26,271 nucleotides of DNA from UBA11795 sp964652755 (lineage in GTDB: Bacteria > Chloroflexota > Dehalococcoidia > Lucifugimonadales > UBA826). Position 1 is the stretch's first letter. The number at the start of each line of letters is the position of its first letter. Of this stretch, positions 1-7,947 are shown one piece after another. The DNA lies in the NCBI GenBank assembly GCA_964652755.1, contig CAZZBP010000025.1, positions 1 to 26,271 of the forward strand. Reading direction: 5' to 3'. Both the position numbers and the translations under genes were made by a program. The notes beneath the pieces are model-generated. The model did not search any database. It worked only from the letters and a program-made list of their open reading frames with translations, and was not told the origin of the DNA.

Positions 1-2
1 AA

Positions 3-122
3 GACCAGATTCAGAATGCCTACCCGCAGTTTACGGAATTTTTAGAAAAGAAAATCCAATATGACCCTCGAAATTTATTTACGAGTGAATGGCACCGACA
101 TTATCGAGAAATGTTTTCGTGA
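3..122 (+). CDS. C-terminal end of probable FAD-linked oxidase (partial)
   Basis: This is an open frame entering from the left edge and ending with TGA at 120-122, giving 39 residues. The tail contains AYPQFTEFLEKK, then YDPRNLF, then an aromatic and basic end (EWHRHYREMF). A 'F..FL..k..yDP...lF.s.w...y' ending is typical of the C-terminus of FAD-binding oxidases of the GlcD/lactone-oxidase type, where the Asp-Pro follows the last helix. Only the tail is visible, so substrate and subfamily cannot be given. An ATG-initiated frame at 61-249 overlaps it but resembles nothing. The identification rests on one short motif and is tentative. Confidence 0.45.
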   Translation, partial: DQIQNAYPQFTEFLEKKIQYDPRNLFTSEWHRHYREMFS

Positions 123-172
123 GCGTATTTACTTCCAAAAGTGCTCTTGGGGATCCTGGACGAGAAAAAATA

Positions 173-1459
173 TTATTTTTTCTTGTTTTTACAATCATTT
201 CCGGAATCGAAAACAGAGGATGAATGCTCTACAGCTACGCTTCTTTTGAATGTTAATATTTGAGGCCACAGGAGCAGTGCGCCTACTATGAGTCCTATTC
301 CGGTAACTCCGTTTGCCAACAAAGTAGGAGCCACTCCAAAATTCTCAGCCAGGAAGCCCGATAAGGTGAGCCCTAGCGGTAGAGCTCCAACCGCAAGTTG
401 CCTCAAACCCATGATACGTCCCCTTAGATAGGGAGGAGTCAGGTCCAATATCATCGTTGATAGAAGCACCACGCATAGTGACTGCCCGATTCCTGCAGCC
501 AGCAATACCAGATAAGATAGCGACGCCATTGACGTAATGGACATTACGGCGACTGATAGATGCCACAGTACTGAGCCAAATATCAGTATGTGTGATTTGT
601 ATTCTTGAAATGATGTACTACCCATTGCAAGAGACCCTAATGCAGCTCCAGCGGAGTAGGCCCCCAGCATTATTCCTAAGCCACTTGAATTCATATCGAA
701 AATTTCTTGGGCTACTACTGCCGCCAATGAAAAATATAGAGGGAATGCCGTCAGGTTGATAATTACGGCGATAGCCATGAGAAAAGATAACTCTGGAATC
801 TTTATTGTGTGTTGAATACCCTCTTTAATCGTTATGTTGAAGTTACCGGGGCGCTTTAATTTCGGTGATGGGCTTTCTATATGGCCAAGGGGAATTGCAC
901 TAATTAGAATTGAAGTGAAGAGGGATATCGAGTAGGAAAGAACTACGATGGCATAGCTGAAGCTCATGCCCATGGAGTTCAACAGGAGTCCTCCTATAAT
1001 CGGACCTGCAATTTGTGTTAGATCGCTTCCGGCTCTTTCAAGGGCTATTCCATTCTTAAGATTGTTTATGCCCACGATGTCTGGCATTAAGGATTGCCTG
1101 ACTACCATTTCCGAGGTTTTCGAAAGCCCCAAAAAAGTCGCCATTACCAGGATTTTCCAGACATCTAGACTATTAGAGAGAGCCAATAGTAAACCTGCAG
1201 ATGCGTTTATCAGAAATGATGACCTGACTATGATCAACATGGTTCTTCTGCCGATCAAATCTGCAAGCACTCCAATGAGTGGAGCAAAAATGGTACCTGC
1301 GAATCTAAGTGCCCCATATACACCGAGGATAAGAGGAGAATTTGATTTTTCCAGAATGAACCAGGAGAGGATCACGAGTTCCATGTATTCTGCCCAGTGA
1401 AGGACAGAGACTGAGCCCCATAAATACCTGTAATCTCTGATCTTGAAGCTTTCTAACAA
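173..1459 (-). CDS. MFS transporter, EntS/MFS_3-like exporter
   Basis: This 428-residue protein has about 12 hydrophobic segments and the usual length of major facilitator superfamily transporters. The N-terminus (FKIRDYRYLWGSVSVLHWAEYM) and the loop 2-3 signature GVLADLIGRR (about residues 63-72, motif A) resemble the MFS_3 group that includes the enterobactin exporter EntS and macrolide exporters. It probably exports a small molecule by proton antiport; the substrate is unknown. The start is TTG at 1459, with GGGGA five bases upstream. The next in-frame ATG (residue 26) would remove most of the first helix. It is divergent from the broken aldolase gene at 1593, with 133 bases between them for both promoters. 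The end carries a short Lys-rich tail. Confidence 0.85.
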   Translation of the reverse strand: MLESFKIRDYRYLWGSVSVLHWAEYMELVILSWFILEKSNSPLILGVYGALRFAGTIFAPLIGVLADLIGRRTMLIIVRSSFLINASAGLLLALSNSLDVWKILVMATFLGLSKTSEMVVRQSLMPDIVGINNLKNGIALERAGSDLTQIAGPIIGGLLLNSMGMSFSYAIVVLSYSISLFTSILISAIPLGHIESPSPKLKRPGNFNITIKEGIQHTIKIPELSFLMAIAVIINLTAFPLYFSLAAVVAQEIFDMNSSGLGIMLGAYSAGAALGSLAMGSTSFQEYKSHILIFGSVLWHLSVAVMSITSMASLSYLVLLAAGIGQSLCVVLLSTMILDLTPPYLRGRIMGLRQLAVGALPLGLTLSGFLAENFGVAPTLLANGVTGIGLIVGALLLWPQILTFKRSVAVEHSSSVFDSGNDCKNKKK

Positions 1460-1592
1460 GTAAGTCCCCGATCTGTAAAAAAATCGTTCGCAGTCTCGTG
1501 GAGAATTGGAAATGGGATTGGAATATTTTTGTGCAATTCGTTTATCGTCTCGGCATTGCTAATGAGTCTATTCTAATAGTTGAGGGGATTAA

Positions 1593-2372
1593 ATGATAAA
1601 TAGAGCAAAACAAAAAATGCTCGGAGGCAAACTCCCAATCGGAGCGGAAGTCAGCCTGGGCTCTACTCTCTCTGCAGAAATCATCGCCCCTCTAGGGGTT
1701 AATTTTGTACTCGTTGATAATCAACATGGCAATTGGGCTGACCAGGCATCTATGTTGGCATACCGCAGTATTGTGATCGGTGGTTCCGTTCCGATAGAAC
1801 GTGTAAGAAAAAATGATTTCGGTCTTATTGGGAGATTACTTGATAATGGTTCGAGGGGCGTTGTGGTGCCCATGGTGAATAATGCTGATGAAGCGGAGTA
1901 AGCCGTCTATGCCACTAGGTACCCCCCTACGGGTGGCAGGTCATCTGGAGCATTTGCAGTTGGGATTCACGGAGATGACTTTGACGCGACCGCTAACGAT
2001 GAGATCTTATTGGCTGTTCAAATCGAGACGGATGAAGGGGCGGCCAATGCGAAAGAGATTCTCTCTGTAGATGGTATAGATGGATGTTGGATTGGCCCTG
2101 GGAATCTTTTCCGGTATATGGGCCTTGACCTGTCGACTCCGGAAGGCAGGATTGCTCACATGGAGACGATAAGAAAAGTCATCGCAGATTGTAACGAGGT
2201 TGGGAAAATTCCCGGCAGTTGGACGGGTACTGCACAGGATGCCAATCGGTAGGGATCAGAAGGATGCTTATTTGTGACTGCGGGTACCGATGGTCCCTGG
2301 GTTGGCAAAATGGCTCGCCAGACACTGGACGAGCTTGAGACATCCTTAACATTAGTTTCAAAGTTCCTATAA
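1593..2372 (+). pseudogene. HpcH/HpaI aldolase family gene with two in-frame stop codons
   Basis: Read straight through, this is a full-length 259-codon class II (metal-dependent) pyruvate aldolase of the HpaI/citrate lyase-beta family, which cleaves 4-hydroxy-2-oxo acids to pyruvate and an aldehyde. The start (ATG, GAGGGG at 1582-1587) is intact. Family residues are visible: catalytic His45 in DNQHGNW, Arg70, DNGSRGVVVPMV, RYPPTGGRS, and Glu145 in QIETDEG. The frame is interrupted by TAA at 1899-1901 (codon 103) and TAG at 2250-2252 (codon 220). Both lie in one frame, so these are nonsense changes and not frameshifts. After the second stop the family C-terminus continues (CLFVTAGTDGPWVGKMA) to TAA at 2370-2372. 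The metal-ligand Asp expected in GPxDL is Asn (codon 171, 2103-2105), at exactly the 26-residue spacing from Glu seen in HpcH. This suggests a recently inactivated gene; sequencing error or stop readthrough are less likely alternatives. Confidence 0.88.
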
Positions 2373-2398
2373 ATTAGTTAATGTAATCAAGGACCGAC

Positions 2399-3727
2399 TT
2401 AATGTTTAACCGGGGCGTCAGTAAGATTTTTCATTGATGGATGAATCGGTTTCTTGGCAAAAATGAAGATGAGGCTACCAGCAAATCCGATCGCTGCTAA
2501 TAAGAGAAATGCTCTGGCGTAGTCTCCATCATGGTCGAAAAACGATCCGGCCACAATAGGTCCCGTCATTGTCATAATCATCATAGGAACAGCCGAAATA
2601 CCCATTATTTTTCCAAAAGATCTACGACCAAAGTATTCTCCCCGCATGGAGGTAGTTATAGGGGCCCTGCCGCCAAACCCGATACCGTAGATTATTGCGA
2701 ATAACACAGCAACAGGGATGGATTGAACTAGTGTTGCTGTCGCTACTCCAATCGCTTGCAAGCATCCGAATCCGCATGAGGCGAAACGCTTGGGTATTCT
2801 GTCACCAATAATGCCACCGAATATTTGAGAAGCTCCGCCAATACCCATTGACACCCCCCACATTACGGCTGCCATTTCTATTGATAATCCTTGACCTTTG
2901 AAGGCAAGAATTAGGTGAACCATCATGGTGGAAGTCAACATCGCTGAGGCGCCGTGCCCGATAGATATTGTCCAAAAGACTTTTTCCCTTAAAGCTTGAC
3001 CTATTGTGAAATCTTGCTCCCCGTTAGATTTGAGGGTTTCCTGGCCTGATAGTGAATCTTCAGTTCTTGTCCTCCCCAGCCCATCAGGAATTTCACCAAT
3101 TTCCTCGGGGTTATTTCGTATGATCTTCCATACAGGGATGGCAACAAAAGTAAAAATCAGTGCTATTAACAAAGCCGTATTTCGCCAGCCGAGGTTATCC
3201 GGAGAAATAAGCACAGCCAGAACGGGAACTATTGCGAACGTTCCGACTGAAAAACCCACGGATCCGACAGACATTGCCAGACTTCGATTTCTACGAAACC
3301 AGTTATTGATGATGACCGTCATAGGGATCCATCCACCAAGAGTGACACCAAGCATCATTAAGACATATGCAGCATAAAATATGACAGGGTCGTTCCATTC
3401 GGATAATTCTGGGGTGAAGGGACGGACCTGGCTTAAACATATGAAACCAAGTGAGGCTACGAAAGCACCTGAAAGAGCTATCCTCTTTCCACCGAACCTG
3501 TCTATCAGGAACCCCACGATAGGGGCCGCAATACTGCCCTCCAACTGTCCTAAGGAAAATGCGAGAGAAAGTTGAGCTCGGGTCCACCCAAATTCTCGCT
3601 CAAGGGAATCAACCCATAAGCCGGTGGCACCGAATGACGGTCCTGAAAGAATTGCGTTTACGAATAACGCGGTAAAAGCGATCCACCAACCGTAGAAAAT
3701 GTATTGTTTCGGAATCGCTCTATCCAA
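2399..3727 (-). CDS. MFS transporter, monocarboxylate/oxalate-formate antiporter-like
   Basis: This 442-residue, roughly 12-helix major facilitator protein has the N-terminal FYGWW motif (residues 11-15) and GFLIDRFGGKR (72-82, motif A) characteristic of the monocarboxylate porter and oxalate:formate antiporter branch. It probably moves an organic acid across the inner membrane. A hydrophilic loop near residues 190-245 separates the two six-helix halves, as expected. The start is TTG at 3727. An in-frame TGA lies four codons upstream and no later ATG precedes the first helix, so TTG is effectively forced, although no Shine-Dalgarno sequence is visible. It ends 26 bases from the end of the broken aldolase, which is convergent with it. 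It lies downstream of the RdhA-like gene on the same strand across a 208-base gap holding a hairpin. Confidence 0.82.
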   Translation of the reverse strand: MDRAIPKQYIFYGWWIAFTALFVNAILSGPSFGATGLWVDSLEREFGWTRAQLSLAFSLGQLEGSIAAPIVGFLIDRFGGKRIALSGAFVASLGFICLSQVRPFTPELSEWNDPVIFYAAYVLMMLGVTLGGWIPMTVIINNWFRRNRSLAMSVGSVGFSVGTFAIVPVLAVLISPDNLGWRNTALLIALIFTFVAIPVWKIIRNNPEEIGEIPDGLGRTRTEDSLSGQETLKSNGEQDFTIGQALREKVFWTISIGHGASAMLTSTMMVHLILAFKGQGLSIEMAAVMWGVSMGIGGASQIFGGIIGDRIPKRFASCGFGCLQAIGVATATLVQSIPVAVLFAIIYGIGFGGRAPITTSMRGEYFGRRSFGKIMGISAVPMMIMTMTGPIVAGSFFDHDGDYARAFLLLAAIGFAGSLIFIFAKKPIHPSMKNLTDAPVKH

Positions 3728-3847
3728 TAGAAGTCAATTTGGATCAGATATAAACTGATGCTAGAGAATCAATGTTAACGACTGGCAATGATTATTAGCA
3801 ATAGGGAAATTGCCCGATCGTAACATTATTTGATGCGATATTTGCAA

Positions 3848-3890
3848 GTCACCTCGGGAGTACCAGCATACTGGTCGCGACCGGGGTGAC
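3848..3890. other. Nested inverted repeat (hairpin) between two minus-strand genes
   Basis: The outer arms GTCACCTCGG (3848-3857) and CCGGGGTGAC (3881-3890) pair over 10 bases with one G-U. The inner arms ACCAG (3862-3866) and CTGGT (3871-3875) close a CATA loop. It lies 46 bases downstream of the RdhA-like gene and about 120 bases upstream of the MFS gene, both on the minus strand. No U-tract follows on the minus strand, so it is not a standard intrinsic terminator. It could be an mRNA-stabilising element or leader structure. Confidence 0.5.
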
Positions 3891-3935
3891 TCAGGATTCA
3901 GGGGCTGGATTGGAATTGAGATTCCGTCTGAAAGC

Positions 3936-5192
3936 TTACTCGTCTCCCCGGGAACTATCTTCCAATTCCATTATCTCGCTTAGTTCGGAACCAAAGTCTT
4001 TGAGACTTTTTTTATCAAGGCCGCCCTTTTTAGAAATACTTTGCTTGAACTGGTCAAAGAGCCAGTCTTCGCTACGCCCCTTGGGGATTTCAAAGAACGC
4101 GGTGTCAAATTTTGGCAATTCACCTGGGCCAAAATATCCACCCCTGTCTTCGAACGTGAAGCCTTCTAGGTTGTCGGTATTCTTGCCCAGCACTTCGCCG
4201 GTCTCTACGTAATGTTTCATGACTGGTTCCATGCCGTATCTCTGGATAGGACATACCTTCATGCAAACCCCGCAGCCCTCATATTTGGCCATGACAGGCC
4301 GGCAACGTTCGTACATGAGTTTGTTTTTTTCTGCGCCCCTCCACCATACTTTCTCTTTGACAAGAGCTCTTCCGGGACAACGATTAACGCAGACTTGGCA
4401 GATATCACAAAACTTGTGAATTCCATAGTCAACCGGTGAGTCATAATCAACAGGAGCATCTGTCGTTATGATCATGAGTCTGGACCTTGAGCCGAAATGA
4501 GGAGACAGTAATTGTCCGTTTGCACCAAGCTGCCCTAACCCTGCCTCAACGAACATCGGAATGTACGGTGCGCTGTTGTCATTTGGGCTGTGTATCTGGG
4601 CACGGTAACCTTTCTCTCTTATATATTCCGCGAGTAGGATACCCTGCTTATTCTCCTCCTCGTATGCCCCGTAATGAGCATATTCCGCCTCCATACTCGG
4701 GATCGTCTGTGTTTGCCGGTAATCCTGTTCATAAGCCAGGCATACGGCGTGCTCAAATCTGACCCATCCTTTTTTTACCTTGAATGTATATCTCCTGTCG
4801 TAACGGGTGAACCCTATCTCACCAAAACCTAGTTCACGTGCCTTGGCCCTGATTTCGTCAGTTATGTTGCCCGCCGGATCCGGTGTACCAGTGGGGGCCA
4901 GGTCGGCGGAGCGCTCCGCTATGTCGACCAACGGCTTGGTGGCATTTATGTGGTGATTTAAGTATTCGGCGACCTCATCTGAGAATACTGACCACGTCCA
5001 GGCGCGATCCGCAGTCTTCTCTATTGTTTGGCTTTCAAGAGGTTGAGTCCTGGAATAAAAAGAAAGATCAACTTCTCTTTTTGGGATTCCCGGAGTTGTT
5101 GTGAGTTCCTCAGCAACGGGAATTGAAACTGAACCACTGCCTTCACGGGATTCCGGACGAGTGACTGTGTGACTGATTTTCTTGAAAACCAT
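3936..5192 (-). CDS. Reductive-dehalogenase-like (RdhA/QueG superfamily) corrinoid iron-sulfur protein
   Basis: This is a 418-residue protein. Residues about 110-255 form a domain like the cobamide-binding region of reductive dehalogenases and epoxyqueuosine reductase (AKARELGFGEIGFTRYD; VEAGLGQLGANGQLLSPHFG near 215-234). It is followed by two ferredoxin-type cluster motifs: C262-x2-C265-x2-C268-x3-C272-P, and C297-x9-C307-x2-C310-x3-C314-P, predicting two [4Fe-4S] clusters. No twin-arginine signal or membrane helix is visible, and no RdhB anchor gene lies beside it, so it is probably soluble and not a classical respiratory dehalogenase. The first 100 residues are low-complexity and unassigned. 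The start is ATG with GGGGAG about five bases upstream. Reductive removal of halogen or another B12-dependent reduction is possible; the substrate is unknown. QueG is shorter and has a different layout, so plain QueG is less likely. Confidence 0.75.
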   Translation of the reverse strand: MVFKKISHTVTRPESREGSGSVSIPVAEELTTTPGIPKREVDLSFYSRTQPLESQTIEKTADRAWTWSVFSDEVAEYLNHHINATKPLVDIAERSADLAPTGTPDPAGNITDEIRAKARELGFGEIGFTRYDRRYTFKVKKGWVRFEHAVCLAYEQDYRQTQTIPSMEAEYAHYGAYEEENKQGILLAEYIREKGYRAQIHSPNDNSAPYIPMFVEAGLGQLGANGQLLSPHFGSRSRLMIITTDAPVDYDSPVDYGIHKFCDICQVCVNRCPGRALVKEKVWWRGAEKNKLMYERCRPVMAKYEGCGVCMKVCPIQRYGMEPVMKHYVETGEVLGKNTDNLEGFTFEDRGGYFGPGELPKFDTAFFEIPKGRSEDWLFDQFKQSISKKGGLDKKSLKDFGSELSEIMELEDSSRGDE

Positions 5193-5364
5193 AAATGCTC
5201 CCCTGCCTACGCCATTTAAGTTTGTAACTCTGACGTTAGATCTTAGCGATTACATCCACGACTATTCGAGCGTTTCGCTCGTATTTATTTGAGGAAACCA
5301 TATCAACACGGCACATTATAAACAATCTCTATATTTAAAATAAATACCCTAAATAAAGTTTAAT

Positions 5365-6816
5365 TTAATCAAATCTGCTGAGAGGCCCGACCGGTGCTGT
5401 GCGGAGCGTGGCATACTCGCTTTCAAGCAACGTGAGGTCTCCTATCCGCTCCATATTGCGCCACATCTCCCTAACCATATCATTGAGCGTTTCCTTGAAG
5501 TCGGGGCATTCAGCAAGATTGTCCATTTCGTAGGGGTCATCCTCGAGATCGTAAAGTTCATCTCTGCCAGCCGGATTGAAGATGTATTTCCAACGTCCTT
5601 CCCACGTTATTCGCTGCGTGTACATAAAACGTTGAGAAAAAAACTCGGCATAGGATCTCGTCCAGTCTTCTCTGCTATGTGTGCTACGTATAACGGGCTT
5701 CAAGCTTCTACCGTGCATGCCTGAGGGTATTTCCACGCCTGCGTAATCGAGTAATGTCGGTGCGATGTCGACTGTGCTTACCTTGATCCCCGCCGTTGAA
5801 TCAAGCTGGCAACCATCTGGAGTCTTGATGATAAGTGGAATGTTGTAGACTTCTTCGTAACCGGTACCAATACCTTTTGTGATAAGTCCATGAGCGCCTA
5901 GCATATCGCCATGGTCACTTGTGAACAGGATGACCGTATTTTCGTACAGATCTTTCTCTTTTAACAGGTTGATAACCCTCTCGATTTCTGTGTCCACGGA
6001 TGTTATTGATGCATAATAGGAAGCCACAACTTTTTGCCAGTCGGATTTATCCATGCCGGACCACACTGACCTCATTCGTTTCAAAACTTCAGGTTTTGTT
6101 TTCAAGTCATCATCGAAACTTGGATTAAGACTGATCTGCTCGGGATCATACTGGTCCATTACCTCCTCAGGAGCGATGTAGGGATCATGAGGCTCCAACA
6201 CGGAAATGAAACAAGTAAATGGTATGTCGAAACCGTTGCTTTCAATGTGCCTCTCTATGAAGTCTATTCCTTGATCGAATGCCGGATGGGTAATTTCGTT
6301 CGCTCCCGTTACGGTTGCTGACAGAAGATAATCCGGGTAACCGTCTGTGGTAATTATTACCTCGTCATCAAGTTTCAAATCTGAATGGTAGTCATTATCT
6401 CCAATTCGACTCCGGTCGATCATTAACGAATTGTTCGTGACGTCAAATTCATGCCAGCCGAAGTTTTCCAGATGGTTACTTTGTTCAACATGCCATTTTC
6501 CGAAATATCCGTTCCTGTAACCTTGATCAGATAGTAATTCCGCAAAATGAGTGAACCGGCCCGCCGGTGCGTCAACCCAATCTGCGGTGTGGGCATGTGT
6601 GACGTCCCAGACTCCGTGGGTTGAAGGGTACAAACCTGTCATTAACGATGCTCTGGCAGGGGAGCAGATTGCGTTGGTGGTATAGCAGTTTTCGAATTGA
6701 ACTCCATCATTAGATAAAGCGGCGAGGTTTGGTGAGAGACATTGACTATCCGGGCGGAGTGAAGCTGCGTTGGCATGATCCGTCATGATGACGAGGATGT
6801 TAGGTTTGTTAATCAT
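5365..6816 (-). CDS. Sulfatase, formylglycine type, cytoplasmic
   Basis: This is a 483-residue type I sulfatase of the alkaline phosphatase superfamily. The formylglycine motif is C51-S-P-A-R followed by ASLMTGLYPSTHG. Further family residues are the N-terminal metal motif MTDH (12-14 region), GKWH (106-109), EPHDPY (209 on) and TSDHGD (D301-H302). Cys51 would be converted to formylglycine by an FGE or anaerobic maturase, which is not in the window. The first metal motif has His after the Asp where many sulfatases have a second Asp. There is no signal peptide: the protein starts MINKPNILVIMTDH, directly on the first strand, so it should act in the cytoplasm on an imported sulfate or phosphonate ester. 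The start is ATG with AAGGA upstream. A terminator at 6836-6865 separates it from the NHL gene, so it probably has its own promoter. Confidence 0.92.
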   Translation of the reverse strand: MINKPNILVIMTDHANAASLRPDSQCLSPNLAALSNDGVQFENCYTTNAICSPARASLMTGLYPSTHGVWDVTHAHTADWVDAPAGRFTHFAELLSDQGYRNGYFGKWHVEQSNHLENFGWHEFDVTNNSLMIDRSRIGDNDYHSDLKLDDEVIITTDGYPDYLLSATVTGANEITHPAFDQGIDFIERHIESNGFDIPFTCFISVLEPHDPYIAPEEVMDQYDPEQISLNPSFDDDLKTKPEVLKRMRSVWSGMDKSDWQKVVASYYASITSVDTEIERVINLLKEKDLYENTVILFTSDHGDMLGAHGLITKGIGTGYEEVYNIPLIIKTPDGCQLDSTAGIKVSTVDIAPTLLDYAGVEIPSGMHGRSLKPVIRSTHSREDWTRSYAEFFSQRFMYTQRITWEGRWKYIFNPAGRDELYDLEDDPYEMDNLAECPDFKETLNDMVREMWRNMERIGDLTLLESEYATLRTAPVGPLSRFD

Positions 6817-6835
6817 GTAAGTATTTCCTTGAACA

Positions 6836-6865
6836 AAGAAGCCCCGGTTTTACCCAGGGCTTCTT
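6836..6865 (-). terminator. Intrinsic terminator after the DUF1800-DUF1501-NHL operon
   Basis: A perfect 9-base stem, AAGAAGCCC (6836-6844) against GGGCTTCTT (6857-6865), has a 12-base loop. It starts 27 bases after the stop of the NHL gene. On the minus strand the stem is followed by T-rich sequence (TGTT). It separates the trio from the sulfatase gene. Confidence 0.72.
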
Positions 6866-6891
6866 CTGTTTTCCGCGAGGTGAAGTACGCT

Positions 6892-7920
6892 TTATACAGT
6901 AGTGAGCGAATGGTTTCTCATGGGAGGAGCGATGCTATTTTCATCGAGTTCCACCGACTCCTTTTGGTAAACCTGAAGTCTGTAAGAGCTATGATCGGCG
7001 ACACAAATTCTGAATTGATTATCTACCCTGACAGATATTGGGTTTCTGAAATATTTTTCTTCTTCCAGATTTGCCATTTCCCTAAGCCGATTGGCGTAGG
7101 CGTTTGTCATCATGTAGTCTCGGGCTACCCTTGAAAGAGTTGCATCTCCTAGGAATCTCCACACGTAACGACCATTACTGTCATAGACAAGAACCCTGTT
7201 ATTGGTCCAATCAGTGATGTAGATGTCACCGTGTTGGTCAACGGTTACGCTAGAGGGCCTGTTTATTGCGACGCCATCTGGACTCTTACCTTCCAAAACC
7301 ATCTTTACATCGCCGTCGTTTGAGAAAACCTGTACCCTGTTGTTTCCCCAGTCAGCTACGTAAACGTCGCCAAATTCGTCGACATGTATCCCCCAGGGGT
7401 TTTTCAGTTGCCCCTTGGCCTCACCAGATTCACCGAACTGCTGTACTAACTTGCCGTTGGCATCGTATGTTTGGATCCTTGAGTTTCCTGAATCTGCCAC
7501 CACCATGTTTCCTTCCGGGTCAAATGAAATTCCAGTGGGAGCTGTGAATTCCCCTTTACCACTGCCCTCATTTCCCCAGCGAGAGACAAATTCTCCTTCT
7601 GGATTGAATTTACTGACCTTGTGTGTGGCTTCATCACTGACGTAAAGATTTCCATCACAGTCAGTAATTATTTGCACAGGCCATTGAAACTGGCCATCGT
7701 TTGAGCCATAGGCTCCAATCTGCACCAGGTCATCTGTAAGCCTTTCAGCGTCGTCAAAGGTCCACACTCTAATAAATGCCCTCCCAGATGTACGACACAG
7801 TACGTAGAGCTTATCGTCGGGTCCAAAAGCTAAATCGTAGGGATAGTCGGTTACCCTTCTCATGCCAAGAGTCTTAAGATATGGATATCCGGCCCGTAAT
7901 AACCCTAATGGTCTGCCCAT
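6892..7920 (-). CDS. NHL-repeat beta-propeller protein (cassette 1)
   Basis: This 342-residue protein consists of roughly five or six NHL repeats. Each repeat has a 'P.GI.vD..G.vyVaDwgNnRvqvf...G' pattern, for example NPWGIHVDEFGDVYVADWGN and RPSSVTVDQHGDIYITDW. NHL repeats fold as a beta-propeller and usually serve as protein or ligand-binding platforms; some are hydrolases, but no catalytic set is evident here. No signal peptide is seen. The Shine-Dalgarno is very strong (AAGGAGG five bases before ATG). It is the last gene of the DUF1800-DUF1501-NHL unit, 27 bases after DUF1501, which suggests a partner role. A second copy at 23364-24401 shares the whole layout, including the C-terminal 'EKYF..PIS...D...rlQVY.K' block, so the two are paralogues. 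Confidence 0.85.
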   Translation of the reverse strand: MGRPLGLLRAGYPYLKTLGMRRVTDYPYDLAFGPDDKLYVLCRTSGRAFIRVWTFDDAERLTDDLVQIGAYGSNDGQFQWPVQIITDCDGNLYVSDEATHKVSKFNPEGEFVSRWGNEGSGKGEFTAPTGISFDPEGNMVVADSGNSRIQTYDANGKLVQQFGESGEAKGQLKNPWGIHVDEFGDVYVADWGNNRVQVFSNDGDVKMVLEGKSPDGVAINRPSSVTVDQHGDIYITDWTNNRVLVYDSNGRYVWRFLGDATLSRVARDYMMTNAYANRLREMANLEEEKYFRNPISVRVDNQFRICVADHSSYRLQVYQKESVELDENSIAPPMRNHSLTTV

Positions 7921-7947
7921 GTTTTCCTCCTTACTTCCTCTTCGAAA

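Noticed and set aside
164..182. A+T-only inverted repeat (8-base arms, 3-base loop) as a bidirectional terminator
   Set aside because: The stem is almost entirely A-T and overlaps the end of the MFS coding sequence; too weak to call.
61..249. Small plus-strand ORF of 62 codons at the left edge
   Set aside because: It overlaps a better frame with an oxidase-like tail and runs into the end of the MFS gene; it has no ribosome site or family resemblance.
966..1400. 144-codon plus-strand ORF
   Set aside because: It lies wholly antisense inside the MFS transporter gene and shows no domain features.
1593..2252. Two or three separate small genes, or a frameshifted aldolase
   Set aside because: The pieces at 1593-1901 and 2010-2252 are in the same frame, and the conserved family sequence continues unbroken through both stops, so this is one gene with nonsense codons.
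5267..5281. CGAGCG/CGCTCG hairpin as a terminator for the sulfatase gene
   Set aside because: It is 84 bases downstream, has only a 3-base loop, and no T-tract follows on the minus strand. On the plus strand, where a T-rich flank exists, there is no gene to end.
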